64,000 nt of DNA, taken from NCBI GenBank assembly GCA_038373885.1, contig JAWZYV010018234.1, positions 310,001-374,000 of the forward strand, in the 5' to 3' direction. The notes below the pieces were generated by a model. It searched no databases. It worked only from the letters and a program-made list of their open reading frames with translations, and was not told the DNA's origin. Source of the DNA: Cheiracanthium punctorium. Its lineage: Eukaryota; Arthropoda; Arachnida; Araneae; Cheiracanthiidae. Positions within the stretch are counted from its first letter, which is position 1, and each line of letters starts with the position of its first letter. The position numbers were made by a program, and so were the translations under genes. Of this stretch, positions 32,481-44,972 are shown piece by piece.

Positions 32481-33481
32481 GACTGCCTGTTTCGGGTCGG
32501 GAATTAAAAACTAAGGAACTTTTGCAGTGTTGTGATGGGAGAAATGTTAGAGAAATGCTCAATCATACGTATCGTCCGTGAAAAAGAAAAATAATAATTT
32601 TGTGTTTTTTTCTAGTCTCAAATAAACATCTATACAATCTTTATTGATCAATTTATTAACATCAAACTTCTTTTTCCAAATTCAAACATTCAGTTAGAAA
32701 CGCTAGATTGTTTTGCTACAATGTCCTGTAAAATGATTTGACCTGTATCTGCCATCATTTAATTTTTATTAAACATTGCAGTGAGTAGATTGGTGTTTCG
32801 AATTAAATTGTAAATTTTATATTGTTCTTCATATTTTAGAAATTTTAGTGTCTAATATGGACGTGGAGGTCAATAATATAGGGGACAATTAACAGTTTTG
32901 TGGGTTTTTCTATTCTCAATACAGACCTTAATAACATATAAGGATTGATATGACTATGATTCTTTTTCTCGTGTGTTACTTCTTTGACTCAAATTTTATT
33001 TTTTGAATAGATTATAGTTTAACATTGGCGCTCATAGTTAGTATCTTACAGGCAAGTTTAAATCTAGAGCATTTAATTCATATTTTGCATCATGAATATT
33101 AGGTGCACGATGAAATGATTTTATATGAAATATTTAACCAATTTTGTTTAACATAAACTTCAAAATGCAACCTAGCAGTCATGGAGCCAGGAAAAATTTC
33201 ATGAAGCGCTCAAATAGAGGAAAAAGAATTTTTCAGAAAAAAGTCGGATTACTGACATCCAATCAACAAAAAAACCAAATTTCGGGAGGGGTCCGGGCCC
33301 CTGTTACAGGGTTCTTGATGTTTTATTTCAAAAAATCAATTTATTTGATTCTAATGTTTAAAAAAAACTGTACTATGATAATAACACATATCAATACATA
33401 TGTAGATAAATACATATATATTTAACATTTTTGTGTTAGACAGTGGGACAATCATCATAATAACATATCAGTCATTAAGCT

Positions 33482-33518
<37 letters not shown>

Positions 33519-33880
33519 AAGTAAGTTACACAAAATATTTGTGAACTAAATATGAAATATAATATATTTCGGAATTATAAGACAATTTTATTAAGGAAAA
33601 AATGAACAATATAATGAAAAGTAAAATTCTTGACTAGATTGTAAGAATATTGGAGAATTTTAAACTCCTGTTCAGATTGTTTTATTGCAAACACATAAGT
33701 TTTAAAGTTTTCTCTACTGTGAATTTGTTACATAAATTTGAAATGTTAAAAAATTCTTTTGATTTTTGACAGTTGATGATTTAGCTGTAGTTACACATTT
33801 AAGTTTTATTTTATTTTCACTAATTATACCCTCATTATTATATCTTATTAATACTATCCTAATCTTCATATTAAAGTTAA
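32481..33880. other. AT-rich sequence with a poly-A run
   Basis: Uninterpreted apart from a ~30-base poly-A at 33487-33517, which may mark the tail of an old retroposed copy. Confidence 0.45.
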
Positions 33881-33881
33881 A

Positions 33882-34141
33882 CATTGGTACAACTGCCCCT
33901 ATACGAGGCCAAGGCCTGCACTGCCCAAATACACCTTCACGACCATGAGCTCTGTGTTGCGGGAGCATATGACTCAGCCTGATGTGAAGCCCCCCAGTGT
34001 TTAACTCCCAGGCAAGCTTGGTCCTCATTTTGTCGACCCACTCAAGGGATGAAAGGCTGAATCATCCATGCCCAGCCTGGGAATCGAACCCCAGACCTGT
34101 GGCATGGCATCACAATGCACTGCCATTAAGTCAGTGGGCTT
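33882..34141 (-). repeat. tRNA-derived SINE, family G, copy 1
   Basis: On the minus strand it begins near 34141 with a tRNA-like head holding a B box GGGGTTCGATTCCC. It continues with GACTCAGCC-type body sequence containing GAGTGGGTCGACAAAATGAGG and CAAGCTTGCC. The body matches 43640-43855 on the plus strand. Confidence 0.7.
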
Positions 34142-34446
34142 CAATCTTCATATTACTTTGTTCTTTCTTTTCTGCACATGATTCTTGATCGGCTCTTGCA
34201 CATGATGGAAAGCATTAGTTGGTCGAAATGTGAACCAAGTCCGTCCTTTAAGGTGTTCTGCTGCTTGGTTGAAAAATCGACCGCCCGTCTTCAAAGCATT
34301 AAATTAATTATTTTTATTCTGTAAATTTTATTTTGATTACTGAAAGTTTCTTGAAGGAATGAACCACTCTCATAACTGTAACTATGTTATTTGAAAAGTT
34401 AAAGCAGTTAGCATTTATACATGCAGAAAAATCAAGAAAACATATA

Positions 34447-35223
34447 CAGTAGAACCCCGATTAATCTTTTTTCAAGGGGTGCGGAGAAAAAAACGATGAA
34501 TGCGGGTTCAAGTCAAACTACGAATAAAGAAGTGTTTGTGCAAGTACGCAATGACTGTATAACAAATACAAATTTGTTACAAATCAAATAAATCGAAGAT
34601 GAAAATAAGTGATACTTATTTTCCAAAAATCAGTATTTTATGTTGGGTTTTTCGTCATTTTTTAAATTAAACAGTGAATTTTCACGATTTACAATACTTT
34701 TCTCGACCTTTTCTGTGATTTTATGTTTGTATATAAAAGTTCATACCGTTTCAAATGCCATTATTGCTTCAAACTTCATTCTAGTGCAATCTCTTCCTCA
34801 GTAGCAAGAATATTATCCTCTGCTTCGCCATTATTTTCGTTTTTTGCATTATCACACCTTCCTTTCATGTTTAGGATACTACATGCCTCAACTTCTTGAT
34901 TAATGGAAAAAATTATTAAATTTCACGCTATACACAACCTCTCCAACACACAACCATTGTTCATCTGATCATCATCAGACCAAGAACTCATACCAAGAAA
35001 CAATTACAGTTTGTATGCCATATTTCCACTTAGCCTTCAACTTCGTTTTAGCGAGGAGAAAAATTTTACAACGATGGACGTGGGAAAGTCAATTTATGAC
35101 GAACGATACATGCGGGTTCCTTTAATGTTATTCAAATACAAGCTGTGTAGGGACCACAGAAATAAAACGATCAATACGGGGAGAAAACGATGGATGCGGG
35201 AACGATAGATCGGGGTTTCACTG
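34447..35223. mobile_element. pogo/Tigger-type element, non-autonomous, 777 bp
   Basis: Ends CAGTAGAACCCCGATTAATC and complement CAGTGAAACCCCGATCTATC, with TA at both sides (34445-34446, 35224-35225). Near the right end the words ACGATGGATGCGGG and AACGATAGAT echo the left end. No transposase frame. Confidence 0.8.
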
Positions 35224-35225
35224 TA

Positions 35226-36856
35226 TACAATCCTAAACTGTATCAGCTAAAAAATAATTTAACTAGATTCATCGCAGAGGTTCATTCCCTAAATTAACCC
35301 TTTTAGTGTTTTGCCAGAGTTTCATTACATTACACTTATAATTTTTTTGAGTTAGGATGTTTTGTGATAAAGCAAAATCATAGAAATCTCATTTTGAGAA
35401 AAGCAGAAAATATAATTAAATCTGGCTTTGAAAACTCATGACTGACTTTTATTAAAATTTGTGTAACTCAAGTTCTAAGCAAGATATCAACAAAATTCAA
35501 ACTGATTTAGAAAGCTAAAAAATGAACTTTAATAATAAGCCAAAAATAGAAAATTGTATTTTTAGTTAAAAATTGCATTTTTAAGGTAGGCAGAAACCTT
35601 TAAAGGTTTTCACTTGACATTTAAATTAAAGTGATTTAAATCAGTGATTTTTTTTTAATCAGCTGATTTAAATAATCATTTGAATTAGTGATTTTAACTA
35701 ATTGATTTAAATCACTGGATCTCTACCCTGTGCCCTACCCCCTGTCTATGTCCCTGCTACAATGCTTTATAGGCTTCATATAAATGCATGATCAAAAGGA
35801 TTGCTATGATTTTTCCCAAACCCAGCTGTGTTAAAATTTCAACTTTTAAAATATCAACTTTAAATTACACAGCTAATACATATTTTAAATATCAGTACAC
35901 CAGTTGTAAATTTCATGAACGCCTCTCTCCCCTTCCTCTACTCAAGAAAAGGAAAAAATGTTCTGAATAAATTTTTAGAGAAAATATTTTATGCTTATCA
36001 CTTGAATTTCAAGGAATTGGGATTTTAAAAAAAAATTAATGTCAAAACATTAGTTTAAAGTTTCTATTCAGTACTAACTAGTACTTTTAATTTCATGCAA
36101 AATTTGATAACTCATTTGGGAGGTGTTAAGACCCCTTGGACCCATCTTTTGTGTATGTCATTGAAAACAACTGTCTTTTAACTTTATTTTTGAGCAAAAA
36201 ATGAGATTTTTTTGCTTAATTTATCACCAATTTCTTTTTAAATAGTTATCAAAAATCTACAAGAGCCAGAAAATAGTTTCATATCTAAAGTAGAACCAGA
36301 AAAAGTAAGTAACAAGAAGTTGGGAGCAGTTACAAAATGTTATTTTTATGTCAAGTGTTAGGTTGTGACTAATAATTTCACAAAATAATAATTAGTTTGA
36401 GTATAATTTAAATACTTCAACTGCAGAATCTTGTGTGAGCATTGCCTTTATTCTTAAAAAAATGTGGCGGATGAAGTTTCTTTGCAAAATTATTAAGTGA
36501 TGAATTTTTTTAATAGTGTTACAAATTTAAGTTCTTTTATATATTTATTTTGTAAGAGCATTTATTAATTGAAATTATCTTTAAAATTCTTGCTTGATTC
36601 TGAAATTACATTTAAATTGCAAGTGGGATTCTGCAATATTTATCTGCACAAAAATATAAAATAATTAGTTACTGGTTATACATGGTAATTTTAGAGCAAG
36701 ATAACCTGTTCAAATATCTAGTGAAAGAAACAGATGCAATTTATTTTTAGTTTTGTGAAACGCATTTGACAATATTATAACATTTACATTAAAAATGAGG
36801 CTCAATTAAAAGAAAGGTTATGATTTGCATATAGAAGGAAATAAAATATATACATA
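35226..36856. other. AT-rich sequence with a TGATTTAAATCA cluster
   Basis: At 35626-35723 the palindrome TGATTTAAATCA and close variants recur at least five times, like the subterminal part of a hAT element; its other end was not found. The remainder is featureless. Confidence 0.4.
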
Positions 36857-37302
36857 CAGAGTGGACTGGCTATAATTGAAAATTTCCTCTCTAAACAAGC
36901 ACTCTGCAACTGAAACAAGTGAACTGATTGCCACCAAATTTGGCAAATGGACTGTATGCAAGATGCACTCAAGAAAAATTTTTAAAAAGGTTTAAAGGTT
37001 AAAATGTCCACTGGGTGGCACTTTGGTGAATTTTGCTCAAAAAATGGCCCAGATTAGTTAAATGCTAAAAAATTATTGAATAAATATCAAAATTGCTTGT
37101 ACATTTTAAATTATCCAGTCTCTATTGTTAAATTTGCTTTAATACAAAGCACCACCTAGTGGACCTGTTTTGAACTATTTTTTACCCGAAATTCCTTCAG
37201 TGCATCTCATGTATAGTCAGTCTATTTACCAAATTTGGTTATAGTCCATTCACCTCTTCTGTAAAACCCATTTACAAAGGAAGTTTAATTATAACCACCC
37301 TG
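36857..37302. mobile_element. mariner-like MITE, 446 bp
   Basis: Ends CAGAGTGGACTGGCTATAAT and complement CAGGGTGGTTATAATTAAAC with TA flanks. The halves are complementary further in, for example GTCCACTGGGTGGCA near 37008 against CACCACCTAGTGGAC near 37150. Confidence 0.7.
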
Positions 37303-37349
37303 TATATCTGACAAATAGTTAATTTATAGGGCTGTTTTTAAAAAAAAAT

Positions 37350-38744
37350 TCTCTCTATTCTAAAAAAAAGTAATGGTCGCTGTCAAGAGCTTATTGGGTT
37401 GTCTTCTCCTAAACCGTGGGGGTTTGAATTTCGAAAAACATGTCCAAGTCCATTGATTCGGAAAATTCCGAGGAACCTGATAAGCTGACTTAAATTTCGA
37501 ACATCGAATTATTTTAGAGGATATTAATAAAATACTGAAAAAATAAAACATAATGGTTGCCAGATTTGGCATAAAATCATTCATTCCTTTGCAACAAAGC
37601 AATTCAAAGTACGTAGAATCGTGTGAAATTGGCAAACATGAAGTAGAATGACACCCATTTTATGCCAAATTAAAAAGTATATGAAATAAATAACTCAAAG
37701 TGTGTTACACAAAGTTGACAATTTTCAAATAGTAAGTTCACTTAGACAACAGGAGTTTAGAATTAGCGATTATTCGTTTTTTAAAAACAGAATAACTAAT
37801 TGTAACTGATTTTAAAAGCGCCATTTTGGCATTAGGTACGATCTGGCAAAATGGTATCTTTCCAATCAGGGTGAATCTAAACCGTGAGTTCAAAAGTGTT
37901 AGAACCCAATATCTTGAAAATGAAAAATAATTAAAATGCAGATTATTTTAAAACTGGTTCATTCCAGCTGAAGTATTTGCGATACTTACGTATTATCCCG
38001 GCGGTCATTTCTGCCCAAACGATTTTTGCTTCAATTGTGCTGGCAAACTGTTGCCAAAGATATTTCTAGCCATTCATTATTTCATTTGTCTGGCATTTAT
38101 CTTGGCAAAAAATTGCTCGTCTTAGTGGACCGCTGGGATAATACTAAGTACCGTATTTGCTACCAGTAGAAATATTTGGTGGCGTTAACTATGCCATTAT
38201 AGCAGTTATATTACACTTTCGATATTTGCCAGCGGGCGAGATTATATTATTTGTGGTGCTAAATATGCCAATCTGCAAAGGATTATGTATATGAAAATAT
38301 GGATAACGGTTTTCTGGGAACCTTACATGAGCAACAATTATAGGTTGTGAGCATGTGTAAATCGCCAAATAATGAAAAGTTACCATTGGTGGCAAGCTGT
38401 TCGTAGTTTTTATCAAATAAAACATATGAAGTACTGTTTTCTTAGAGCTAATTATTAACTATACATATACGCAAGTTGCCAAAATATGAACATTTGCCAT
38501 AATTGGCTAATATGCAAGGTGTTCCATGGGTTTCACATAATTAAAAATAGTGCGAAGTTTAAATTTTTATGTTCCAAGCAACATGCAAGAACCAAGCAAT
38601 GTGTAGGTTGGTAACATTCTATCTGATCCAACCATTGGGTTTTGTTTGTTGAAATTATGCCTTTTTTACGAATAAGCCTTATTAGGTACCCGAATGCCTC
38701 ATACGAAAAGCGAGCGTAGCGAGTCTAGGGGTCTTGGCCCCTAG
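37350..38744 (+). mobile_element. Non-autonomous Helitron-like element, copy 2
   Basis: Begins TCTCTCTATTCTAAA and ends with hairpin AGGGG..CCCCT and CTAG followed by T, as in Helitrons. It is similar to 3106-4314 throughout, except for the MITE at 37981-38152, which copy 1 lacks. No Rep/helicase remains. Confidence 0.7.
37981..38152. mobile_element. MITE family B, copy 3, with exact 8-bp TSD
   Basis: Ends GATACTTACGTATTATCCC and complement GGTACTTAGTATTATCCC. Exact duplication GTATTTGC at 37973-37980 and 38153-38160. The empty site is seen in the sister Helitron copy near 3747. Confidence 0.85.
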
Positions 38745-39100
38745 TATTGCGAAAAAATGTAATTGATAATATATGCATAAGGACTTAGCAACTTTTAGTA
38801 AATATGTGTTATACCGGTAATTTCACCAAATTGACCTTAATAATAAAGTGGTGGTCAAAACACTTATAGTCGGCTTTATTAAAAATGCTGATGTATGAAA
38901 TAAGAAAATCGCTATCTAATGCAATGAGATTGGTTATCAGCACTAGTAATGAAGGGTTGTGTAATTGTTTAACATTTATATGTGCTTAATTGCAAGTTCT
39001 GGGGAAAAATTATTAATGAAAATGGTCAATATAAGTAGTACCTAATTTTCTGCTATAATGTTTCTATAAAAAGCATAATGATATACTTTTTTTTTTTAAG

Positions 39101-39264
39101 TTATGGATGTGCTAAATCGAATCAAGAGTACAGTCTCCAACTTCAGCAATGTTTTGCCTGGAAATCCTGTAACTAGAGAATATGAAATTATTGAGCACAT
39201 AGCTAGTGCTGGCCCTGCATTGTTATGGAAAGTATTTAAAGGTTTCAAAAAATCTACGAAAGAG
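39101..39264 (+). CDS. SCYL2: SCYL2 first coding exon, residues 1-54 (ATG at 39103)
   Basis: SCYL2 (CVAK104) is a pseudokinase of clathrin-coated vesicles that works with AP-2 and clathrin in endosome/TGN trafficking. The exon follows a T-rich tract and AAG acceptor at 39100, so an untranslated exon lies upstream. The N-terminus MDVLNRIKSTV and the GNPVTREYEI segment match the human protein closely. The nucleotide-binding loop is present but glycine-poor (HIASAGPALLWKVFKG). It ends GAG at 39264, donor GTAAGC, phase 0. The translated frame continues past the donor for 17 codons, which is not coding. Confidence 0.92.
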
Positions 39265-40519
39265 GTAAGCTATTTTCATGTTAAGTTATTATTCTTGAGC
39301 TTCATTTTTAATTAAGCAATATCTGATGTTAATTCTTGTTGGCTAAAATAGTCAATTCATTTTTTAAAAGTTTTTCTCATCGTCACTTTTCCCCTCTTTC
39401 TTTTATATGTATGTATGTGTATTAGGGTGGATCGAAATTTTTTTTTTTTTCGAAATCTTTTTTTCCTGAGGTCTCAAAAGTTGAATATTGATATAAATAA
39501 GACGTGTGTAAAATTTGAATGTTCAACGACAATGTCTTGGGGTTGCGCATCAAGCTTGAATTTTAGAAATTTTTGAAAAATATGGCTTTTTTAAACTATC
39601 GACCAAAAAAATTCTTTTCCAAATTATCAGGCTCCCGAGGTTTTAGAAGTTGTATATTGTTATGAATAACACGTATGCAAAATCTAGAGCGGCTACGACA
39701 ATTTCTAGGGATTGCACATCGAGCTTGAAATCTATAAATATATGAAAATTATGTGTTTTTTGAAAAAAATTAAGTAGAAAGCAAACTTTATTTGTTAAAA
39801 ATAATTTGCTCTTTTATATGTTAAAAAATGTTCAGAGAAACTCAGTAAATCCCCAAAAAAGGCTTTATGAATAGTTTGATACAATGCACATGTTATGCTG
39901 TCATTTTGTCTTCAACGCGCAGTACGCAAGCTGTGCTCTAGACAACTAGTGCCGGTTTGCCTGCCGAGTGATGGCGATGCATTTTGTTAAACCAGGCACA
40001 AGATATTTCGTTGAAACGGCATTTAGTTTAATGTTTCAGATAGATGGTGCTTTCAGTTTACTCTTAAAAAAGCTAAAATGTGGTTGCCTTGCACAGCTAT
40101 GATTCTGAATAGAGTGAAACTGTCTGCAACAGGACATGGAACAAAATCGGCGTTGTTAGAAGAGCTGGGGATATCGAAAGAATTACCTTGTACCAAGTTA
40201 CCAACCTGAGAAGACATACTCGTATTTCTATATTACTATTTTGTACTTAAGAAGAAAAATTTCTGAATAAAGGGCAGGATCCACCGGAAGGAGAAGTAAC
40301 CTTAGTGTTGGCGATTAAACTACAGGAAATGTGGATGAATGCCAATATCCCTACCGTGTCAATCTAAGGAATTCAAGAGATAGAAAAGGTCATGAGAAGT
40401 TCAGCAGCTAAATAAATCGAACGTTAGAGACAGGCATTAGGACTTGTTTATGAAGAAAGTGGGAAAAGCTCTTCTTACCGAGCTATTAAATATCGCACTT
40501 GCAAATGCCCTGACTTTTC

Positions 40520-41391
40520 CCGGAGCAGGTGTGGCTCAGAGCCTCACATACCTCACACAGAACGGGAGTCATTAGCAGACCAGAGGTGAGCAAGATATGT
40601 GACAATCGGTGGAGTAGTAAAGAAGAGAAGTTTATGGAGAATGAGAGAAATGTTGAAAATTTGAAAAGAGAAATTTTGAGATTGGTGGAGAAAGAGGTGA
40701 AAGTTCCAATATCCAGTCTCCAACTTTAGTCATTGATTTGGAAAGTGAAAATAACGAAAGAGAAGTACGAAAGACTGAAGAAAATGCTGAATACCTATCT
40801 ACCGCTACTTTGGGAGATTCGTTCACAAATGACCAAGTTAGAATAAAAATCTTAGTGCTTTCACAAGTCTGCGACACAAAGTTATTACGGACTGGGCAGC
40901 AGCAACTTTGGTATCAACTTCATTTCACAATCTAGAGAGCAGAAGGAATGCAGATGGAGAGAACTCAACTAATTCTCGACTCATATAAAGTTAGAGAAAG
41001 GCTGGGATGATTTGCAGTGAAAGAAACGGAAAAAGGCTTTAAAATTTTCTTGGGATTGTGTTTTGATAGGAGGAAGAACAAAACTAGATACATTGAAAAA
41101 TTTGTTGACGGCAAATTACACCCAAGTGTTTGTCACAAAAAACATATCTCGCTGATAATGGAACCTGGTTCAACTTACTCTGGCCATATGTCACGATCGG
41201 ATTTTACGAATTTCACTGGAAATTTGGGAGAGTTTGACACGAAATCCATTGATCTTGAGACCCTTACATGCATTGGCAATGGTGGCGAATCATCGAATTC
41301 TGGAAAGAACAAAGGTGTCATCCGAAATCTAGAAACGCAGTTCTCTTATCTAAATCTCTGTAATGTTGTATTTGCCAACTTCACATCATAG
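40520..41391 (+). pseudogene. Decayed transposase-like gene of the long-TIR element
   Basis: Fragments in different frames. The longest (41017-41391) contains FDRRKNKTRYIEKFVDGKLH, EPGSTYSGHM and IGNGGESSNSGKNKGVI. These recall a repeated arthropod protein type with an EPGSKYLGH motif followed by an IGCDGT segment. Here the acidic residue of that second motif is lost. Earlier fragments at 40529-40729 and 40738-40935 are highly charged. Stops and shifts make it inactive. The family link is from memory of the motif, not from a search. Confidence 0.5.
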
Positions 41392-41736
41392 CAAACAGCC
41401 ACTCCAAAATTTGCTGTCTATCCATCTATCAGATGATGTTTTTTTACGATCTAGATTATAACACTTGACATAAAATGCCACAGTTTGATTTGAAGTCGGG
41501 CTTTACATTATTCATTAAAACGCATGCTCCAATAGCTGGATGCTTGGGCTGGCACGGGCAGGACTCGGATCGCAGGCAAATCAACGCGGTGGGTCCTGGA
41601 TAATGCAGTTCCGATTGTGGTTGTACTAGAGAAGAGCTGCGAACGTTACTGGCTATTTTTCAAAGGGCCTAATTCATTAAAAATATAATTTTTGCTTTCT
41701 ACATATTTTTGTCAAAAAAAGCATATTTTTCAGAGG

Positions 41737-43138
41737 CAGTAGAAGATCGATATACCACAATTCTATAAATGCAATTCTCCATAGACCGCATTAACACTGC
41801 GGATGTAAACAGAGAAAATTATAATTAAGAAATTTCTACAATCTGCTTTTTTTTTTAAATTGCTTTCCTAGGGCATTAATTTTGAGACATTAGATAAATC
41901 CCACAACATGCCAAGCTTAAAATAAACAATTATTCTCCCATGCATGCATTATGCATTATCAGCATAACAGCTGGCCCGCCGGGTCGAAGAGGAAAAAATG
42001 TTTACTTTAAAAAAAAACAACGAACCTCTCCCTTTTTCCCTCCACTACCGTACCACTCTCTTTCTCCCTCCTCTACAATTGACTTCCCAAACAGACGTTT
42101 ATTTATTTAGTTATATTTCTCTTTGTAAATTGATTTGTTTTATATTAAATCGTATGCCGTTACTTGGCTTCCTAAATCATACGCGTAGCATCACCAAAAG
42201 TTTTTTTTTTTTTTAGTGTGTGTGCATGTGGGTGGGAGAATGCACATAGCATATTCTATAAAAATAGCCATGTTTCTTTAAGTTTGGCAAGAAGAAAGGT
42301 CTTAAAATGAATGGTTTTCTAAACAAAGTTGGAGGGGGGGGGGCACACGCCCCCGCCCCCTGCCCGACGATATGCTTATGTCTCAATATTGACAGTAAAA
42401 TACTTTTAAAAAGTCTATGAGAAGCAGGGGAGGGAGAGTTTTCTCAATGTAACACTATTTTAAAACTGAATTTTGGAACTGGATTTAAGCCAGCTTTAGT
42501 TAAAATGAAAACTGCTGAACTAATGCATTGTACACAAAATGAAAAGTACTCAGTCTGCAAACCTGCATGAAGAAAACATTTTGAATATTTGGTAATTGAT
42601 GATAAGTCACAAATTCTTAATGATTTGACCAGTGCTGAAATAATTTCCTCTGTTTCAAAACAAGAGGAAAACAATTCTGAAACAGAATCAAATGCTGGAG
42701 AGAAAGTTGAAAAACTTTCAGAATCTGAAGAAATTTTCATAAGAGATCAATATTTTAAATTCCTAGACACACAAGACTGCGTAACCAAAGTAAAATTATT
42801 ACCTGTTCAAAGGCTGCAAGAAAAGTTATTTGTTGAGAGATTGCAAATTCTAAAACAAATCAAAATTAATATATTGTTTAACAAATAAACGTTAATGCTT
42901 TTGGTAATTTCAATTTATTTATTTTTTCTGTAAATAAATAAATTCCATTTTTTTTGTTTTTTAAAGTAGTATTTGTATTTAAAAAAAGTTTTAAGCATTA
43001 TATTTATGTGTTCCAGCTATATTTTAATATGTTTACTAGGGAAGTTTAATGATATAAGTGAATGATCCATATAAAGCAAAATTCTATATAATGCAAAACC
43101 TTGCGTTTCGAGGTTTGCATTATAAAGATCTTCTACTG
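41737..43138 (+). mobile_element. Tigger/pogo element nested in the right TIR
   Basis: Ends CAGTAGAAGATC and GATCTTCTACTG, with TA on the right side (43139-43140) and GG on the left. The outer TIR sequence resumes on each side. A C-terminal transposase fragment lies near its right end. Confidence 0.75.
42440..42888 (+). pseudogene. C-terminal fragment of a Tigger/jerky-type DDE transposase
   Basis: The frame contains a basic stretch with MKTAELMHCTQ, then DLTSAEIISSVSKQEEN, an acidic linker, and a helical tail ending LKQIKINILFNK. An 'eIi..v' motif followed by an acidic linker and a short helical tail is usual at the end of Tigger/jerky transposases. The catalytic core upstream is not recognisable; 41950-42430 looks like unrelated filler with a poly-T run and a G/C hairpin at 42331-42362. 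Confidence 0.5.
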
Positions 43139-43639
43139 TATTTATAGATTTTAAGCTCGATGTGCAACTCCTAGAAATTATCACAGCCCCTTCAGATTTT
43201 GCATACGTCTTATTCATTATAATATATAACTTCTAAAACCTCAGGAGCCTAATAATTCGGAAAAGAATTTTTTTGGTCAATTTTTAAAAAAAGTCATATT
43301 TTTCAAAACTTTCTAAATTTCAAGCTCGATGTGCAACCCCAAGACGTTGTCGTAGAACATTCAAATTTTACACATGTCTTATTTATATCAATTTACAACT
43401 TTTGAGACCTCAGGAGATAAAGATTTCGAAAAAAAAAAAAAAAAATTCGATCCACCCTAATGTGTATGGGTGTAGAAATGGAAATATTCTGTATAGTTCA
43501 GTTTAAAGAATTGCTTAATATTAAATATTTATAAAGCTGAAAAAAATTTCTAGTGCAAGTATGATTATTAAGGTCTGTATTTAGCAAAGTTATTTCTGAT
43601 AAGTGAATGCCCTCCTGATTTATGCTGCTGTGAGTTTAT

Positions 43640-43862
43640 TTTTCGGACTGGGGAAGGTCGACTCAGCCTTTCACCCCTTTAGTGGGTCGATAAAATGAGG
43701 ACCAAGCTTGCTTGCGGTCAAACACTGGGGGCTTCGCGTCAGGCTGACCACCTGGCCGAGGCATATGCATCCGCACCCCAGAGCCTATGGTCGCGAAGGC
43801 GCAGTTGGACAGCGCAGGCCTTGGCCCGCAGAGGGGCTGTTGCCTGTTTGACTTTTTGAGTT
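43640..43862 (+). repeat. SINE family G, copy 2, lacking the tRNA head
   Basis: Matches the body of 33882-34141 on the opposite strand: GACTCAGCCTTTCA, GTGGGTCGATAAAATGAGG, CAAGCTTGC, AACACTGGGGGCTTC and CAGGCCTTGGCC. It is more GC-rich than its surroundings. Confidence 0.65.
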
Positions 43863-44814
43863 TATTTTTCATTTAGTATTTATTTAAAGAATGATCAGTC
43901 ATTGTAGACTTTTAAGGAGTTTAATAAATATTTTAACTAAGTATATTAATTAAAAATTTCATGAAAGGCTAAATATTTCCATGTAGCTTTTGTTTTTTGA
44001 AAAATTCAATCTGACAAGTTTTATTAATACGAAAATATTAGAAATTAATACCCAATTAAGAAGAAGTAATTACTTCTTCATTTTTTGTTCTATTTATTAA
44101 GCTTTTATAAAGCTAATTAAATATACCATTTTTCTTCTTCTTTTCTTTTTAACCACCTATTTTTAAGAACCTAGTTATACTTTAGAATTCATATTTATAC
44201 ACATGTATGTTAAACTTTTAAATGTTTTAATCATTTTTTAATTTTATTAAAACAAAATCAGCAAGAGATACCATATATGTATTCTTGTAAATCCCCAGAA
44301 CACACAAGCTAAAGAAGCTAACACAACCCTTGTCCTACTTGGTGAGTTAAAATATTTGCAATTAGTATTAAAAAAATTGAATAGTTCAGTATTTGACTAG
44401 GTTAAAAGGTAGTACTTTTAAAACTTGATGATAGATATTTGATATCATTCTGATTAATTTTTATTATATACTCACCATTATATTTTTAATATAGTACAAC
44501 TGTGGTGTAACTAATTTCAAGAAATTGAATGATCAAATTTATAATTTTGAGAAATTTGTTAAAATAAAACTTGATTATGACTGAATTTTGCTACACAGTT
44601 TTGTTTTATTAGAAATTCTGTATATGCTAATCTAAAACATTTCTTAGTGAATTTCTTTATAATGAGATTTTACTTGTATTTTTAGCAACCATTTTTTAAG
44701 TTAAAATGCCCAATATTTGTAACATTACAAAAATAGGTATAAAATTCTGTTTTTATGTTAATTGGTCCTTAGTTGTTTTTTTCTTTAATTTTTGCCTTTA
44801 TTTATTTTTTGTAG

Positions 44815-44972
44815 GAGGCTGCTGTATTTGTTTTAGAAAAGAAATTATTAGAGAAATATCCTAAGCATGAAAGGGAAGCTATACTCTCTGTTTTAAAAAA
44901 AGGAATTGCTAACCTTACTAGATTACGTCATCCAAGTATTCTGACCGTTCAGCATTCTTTAGAAGAATCTAG
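44815..44972 (+). CDS. SCYL2: SCYL2 exon, residues 55-106 and first two bases of codon 107
   Basis: Begins GAG GCT GCT after the acceptor GTAG and ends TCT AG before donor GTAATT (phase 2). Encodes the kinase N-lobe: EEAAVFVLEKKLLEKY, then KKGIANLTRLRHPSILTVQH and LEES, matching human SCYL2 residue for residue in the LTRLRHP..LTVQH block. There is no ATG in this exon, so it is easily missed by simple ORF calling. Confidence 0.93.

Larger units (their letters stand above)
39423..43459. mobile_element. 4-kb DNA transposon with ~390-bp TIRs, 8-bp TSD and decayed transposase
   Basis: Ends TAGGGTGGATCGAA and TTCGATCCACCCTA, with exact duplications ATGTGTAT at 39415-39422 and 43460-43467. The left TIR runs to about 39800. 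The right TIR is 43141-43459 plus about 70 bases at 41670-41736, the two pieces being separated by a nested Tigger element. Between the TIRs, broken coding fragments at 40500-41391 resemble an arthropod transposase-like family. I do not assign the superfamily; hAT and P both make 8-bp duplications. Confidence 0.85.
39265..44814 (+). other. SCYL2: SCYL2 intron (5.5 kb) carrying the long-TIR transposon
   Basis: Donor GTAAGC, acceptor TTTTTTGTAG. Holds the 39423-43459 element and a SINE. In 43868-44814 I see only AT-rich sequence. Confidence 0.85.

Noticed and set aside
33144..33425. 93-residue open frame
   Set aside because: Lysine/asparagine-rich, as expected by chance in AT-rich DNA, with no conserved segment.
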